A stretch of 9,212 nt of DNA from Chitinophagaceae bacterium (lineage in GTDB: Bacteria; Bacteroidota; Bacteroidia; Chitinophagales; Chitinophagaceae), in contig CANLED010000061.1 of assembly GCA_947489175.1 (NCBI GenBank), positions 1-9,212 of the forward strand, given 5' to 3'. Position numbers and translations under genes: made by a program. The notes below the pieces were generated by a model. That model saw only the letters and a program-made list of their open reading frames with translations, was not told the DNA's origin and searched no databases. Each line of letters begins with the position of its first letter. Within the stretch, counting starts at the first letter, position 1. This document shows positions 7,200 to 9,212 of the stretch, one piece after another.

Positions 7200-7359
7200 A
7201 GTTGTGTGGGGTTTGTTTTGCCAATGTGAATTGGATTGCAAATCTCGGTTTATTAAAATTGTTAAAAAAAAGTTGTTTTATAGAAAATATTGTTATTATT
7301 GTAATATGTACGACATATATGGGTTTTCAACAATAAACTTAAAACTACAACTGACGCGT
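7200..7359. promoter_or_regulatory. divergent regulatory region between the GntR gene and susC
   Basis: This 160-bp AT-rich gap separates the leftward regulator from the rightward receptor and must hold both promoters. No convincing Bacteroidota promoter pair (TTTG and TAnnTTTG at proper spacing) was found by eye, although TATATGGG (7316-7323), overlapping the operator, is a possible weak -7 element for susC. No coding sequence or RNA gene is seen here. Confidence 0.55.
7303..7318. promoter_or_regulatory. predicted GntR-family operator between regulator and susC
   Basis: AATATGTACGACATAT is the second exact copy of the 16-bp sequence found before the aldolase. Its inverted-repeat core ATATGT-ACG-ACATAT (7304-7318) ends 41 bp before the susC ATG and lies 104 bp before the regulator's ATG (7199). 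This position allows control of susC and autoregulation of the GntR gene. The asymmetric spacer reads CGT in the direction of both leftward genes, so the two copies have the same orientation relative to the regulator and the aldolase. The regulator-operator link is inferred from the match to the GntR pattern and from adjacency. Confidence 0.72.
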
Positions 7360-9212
7360 ATGAAAAAAGTATTACTGATTTTAAGCATTTCATTCTTATG
7401 GCTGGGTTCAATTCTAGCTCAGGGTTCAAAGATTTCAGGAAAGGTTGTTGCCTCTGAAGATGGAAGTCCATTGGCAGGCGTTTCAATTAGCATCAAGGGG
7501 AAGTCTTCCGGAGTGCAAACAACCAAAGAAGGTACCTTCACTATTGCTGCGGGTCCAAAAGATTTGTTGGTTGTTTCGTTTGTGGGATACCAAACCCAGG
7601 AAATTCGATTGGGTGAATCATTGACAGTTGAAGTTTCGCTCAAGCCAGACGGAGCGAAATTGGGTGAAATTGTTGTGATTGGCTATGGTACCCAATCTAG
7701 GAGAAATGTTACCAGTGCAATCTCAAAGCTTGATGCCAATGTGTTGGCATCTGTTCCTAGGGCGAATATTGGTAGTGCATTGCAGGGTTCTGTGTCAGGT
7801 TTGCAGGTAGTGAATTCGACCGGAACTCCAGGTGCAGCACCTTTGATTATTTTGCGGGGTGGTGCCTCAATCAATAACCCTGGTTCTCCTTTGGTTGTTG
7901 TTGACGGAATCATCCGAGCATACAACGATATTTCTTCAAATGATATTGAGTCGATTGAATTGCTTAAGGATGCAGCAGCAACGGCCATTTATGGGGCGAG
8001 GGCAAACAATGGGGTTATCTTGATAACAACCAAGCAAGGTAAGGTTGGATCTGCACAGATTTCATATAAGTATACAACTGGATTTAATAAGAATAGACCG
8101 GGTTATGAGTTTATGAATGCAAAGGACTTTATCTACTATAATAGGTTAGGGAATTTAAATTCACAAAGAACACTCGCTCAAGTTAATGCAACCCGTGGAT
8201 ATGGATTGTTAACAGGTGCTGCAGATTTGGGTTCTTTTGATATTCGGGCATATACTCCTGCCAATGCAAATCTTCTTAGCATGGGATGGGATACAGTAGG
8301 AGATCCTTATGGTGGAACGATTATTTTCAAGGATCATGGTGGTGAAATGAATGACATTATTTTCAGAAATACAAGAACCCAAGATCATTTTGTTAATTTA
8401 ACCGGTGGGAATGACAAAGGGAAATATTATGCGAGTTTCAACTATTACAATGAAGACGGCGTTGTAATAGGAACAGATTATAAGCGTTTTACAGCAGACA
8501 TAAATGGGTCATATAAAGTAAAACCCAATGTTGAGGTTAGCTCGAGTGTGAATATGTCGACATCATCTCAACTCGGCACCATCGCTTCAGAATCAAATAC
8601 ATTTTACAGGAGTTTGGCAGTCTGGCCAACTTTCAACCCTTGGTTAGATTCTGCCAAAACACTTGCAAACCCAGGCAACTCTAATACAGACGGTAATCCA
8701 GTGTATTGGTTGAACAAAACAAAAAGAACTAGTGAGGTAAATCGTATTACAGCATCAGCAGGAATTAAATGGGATATTACAAAAAATCTATATTTAAAGG
8801 CTACAGGAGCTGCTTATTTATTAGAAAATCTAGATGAATCTTTTACAAAGGCTACTCAGTTATATCCAAATGTTTTTGCAACTCCGCAGACTTATAATAA
8901 TACATCAAGGCCATCCATTGCTAGTTTTTCGCGGTCATTCCAAACCCAATACAATGCTATATTAAACTACACAAAGACATTCGAAAAACGCCACAATGTT
9001 AATGCAATGCTTGGTGCAGAGTTTTTTGATACAAGGGCTTTTGATATGCAGGTTTATGGAACAATTGCACCTACAGATGAAATTCCGACAGCAAATGCAT
9101 CTACTGTTTTTGCAGCGGGAAACAATTACTCTACAAGATCTGAATATGCAATTGCTTCTACTTTCGGAAGGTTAAATTATGATTACGATCAGCGTTATTT
9201 ACTTTCTTTAGT
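7360..9212 (+). CDS. SusC/RagA-family TonB-dependent outer-membrane receptor (N-terminal part)
   Basis: The frame is open from the ATG at 7360 to the window end without a stop (617 codons), so only the C-terminal part of the barrel is missing; SusC proteins usually exceed 900 residues. It carries an N-terminal signal peptide (MKKVLLILSISFLWLGSILA, cleavage before Q21), then a carboxypeptidase-D-regulatory-like domain (KISGKVVASEDGSPLAGVSI onward, about 24-100). A TonB-box-like VVIGYGTQ (105-112) leads into the plug. The SusC hallmark LKDAAATAIYGARANNGVIL (202-221) precedes ITTKQG, and barrel strands follow (for example FGRLNYDYDQRYLLSL at the edge). SusC forms the outer-membrane channel for oligomer uptake and pairs with a SusD lipoprotein, expected just past the edge. 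There is no STN domain, so it is not of the anti-sigma-coupled type. It is transcribed divergently from the regulator and has a predicted GntR operator 41 bp upstream. Confidence 0.95.
   Translation, partial: MKKVLLILSISFLWLGSILAQGSKISGKVVASEDGSPLAGVSISIKGKSSGVQTTKEGTFTIAAGPKDLLVVSFVGYQTQEIRLGESLTVEVSLKPDGAKLGEIVVIGYGTQSRRNVTSAISKLDANVLASVPRANIGSALQGSVSGLQVVNSTGTPGAAPLIILRGGASINNPGSPLVVVDGIIRAYNDISSNDIESIELLKDAAATAIYGARANNGVILITTKQGKVGSAQISYKYTTGFNKNRPGYEFMNAKDFIYYNRLGNLNSQRTLAQVNATRGYGLLTGAADLGSFDIRAYTPANANLLSMGWDTVGDPYGGTIIFKDHGGEMNDIIFRNTRTQDHFVNLTGGNDKGKYYASFNYYNEDGVVIGTDYKRFTADINGSYKVKPNVEVSSSVNMSTSSQLGTIASESNTFYRSLAVWPTFNPWLDSAKTLANPGNSNTDGNPVYWLNKTKRTSEVNRITASAGIKWDITKNLYLKATGAAYLLENLDESFTKATQLYPNVFATPQTYNNTSRPSIASFSRSFQTQYNAILNYTKTFEKRHNVNAMLGAEFFDTRAFDMQVYGTIAPTDEIPTANASTVFAAGNNYSTRSEYAIASTFGRLNYDYDQRYLLSL

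Noticed and set aside
7200..7241. TTG start adding 14 residues to the GntR regulator
   Set aside because: It is a rare start codon, the residues do not resemble the family, and the ATG at 7199 places the winged HTH at the usual position.
7419..7988. Minus-strand open frames opposite the start of susC
   Set aside because: They are antisense to a clear SusC coding frame with hallmark motifs; their sequences show no family features.

Overview
The window looks like a chromosomal stretch from a member of the Bacteroidota, probably a free-living Chitinophagaceae or Cytophagales relative. The evidence is a SusC-type TonB-dependent receptor, a DUF1800/DUF1501 gene pair, AT-rich intergenic DNA and few strong Shine-Dalgarno sites. 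This placement rests on gene families only, and the genus cannot be read from the sequence.

Left part (1-2603, plus strand): the last 57 codons of a DUF1800 protein, then its usual partner, a Tat-exported DUF1501 protein (187-1446), then after 110 bp a Gfo/Idh/MocA-family NAD(P)-dependent oxidoreductase (1557-2603). The oxidoreductase meets the leftward genes stop-to-stop with no spacer. The six bases TGATCA (2601-2606) hold both stop codons.

Middle part (2604-7199, minus strand, read right to left): a FadR-subfamily GntR regulator, a class I aldolase of the DapA/NanA family, and two tandem secreted BNR/Asp-box (sialidase-like) paralogues. Right part (7360 to the window end, plus strand): a divergent SusC-family outer-membrane receptor, still open at the edge. 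Together these form a compact catabolic locus: import (SusC), secreted glycan-acting beta-propellers, cleavage of a 2-keto acid (aldolase), a cytoplasmic oxidoreductase and a local regulator. The logic resembles sialic (or other ulosonic) acid use. No nanE or nanT is visible, and the aldolase lacks the DHDPS substrate arginine, so the actual substrate stays open.

Two observations stand out. First, a 16-bp sequence, AATATGTACGACATAT, occurs exactly twice: just upstream of the aldolase and between the regulator and susC. Its core is an inverted repeat (ATATGT-ACG-ACATAT) that fits the GntR-family operator pattern, so these are very likely the local regulator's binding sites. Second, the regulator gene is broken by one in-frame TAG. 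The same frame continues for 71 codons with the rest of the FCD ligand-binding domain, including two of its metal-binding histidines. Either this strain has lost control of the locus, or the TAG is a sequence error or a suppressed codon.
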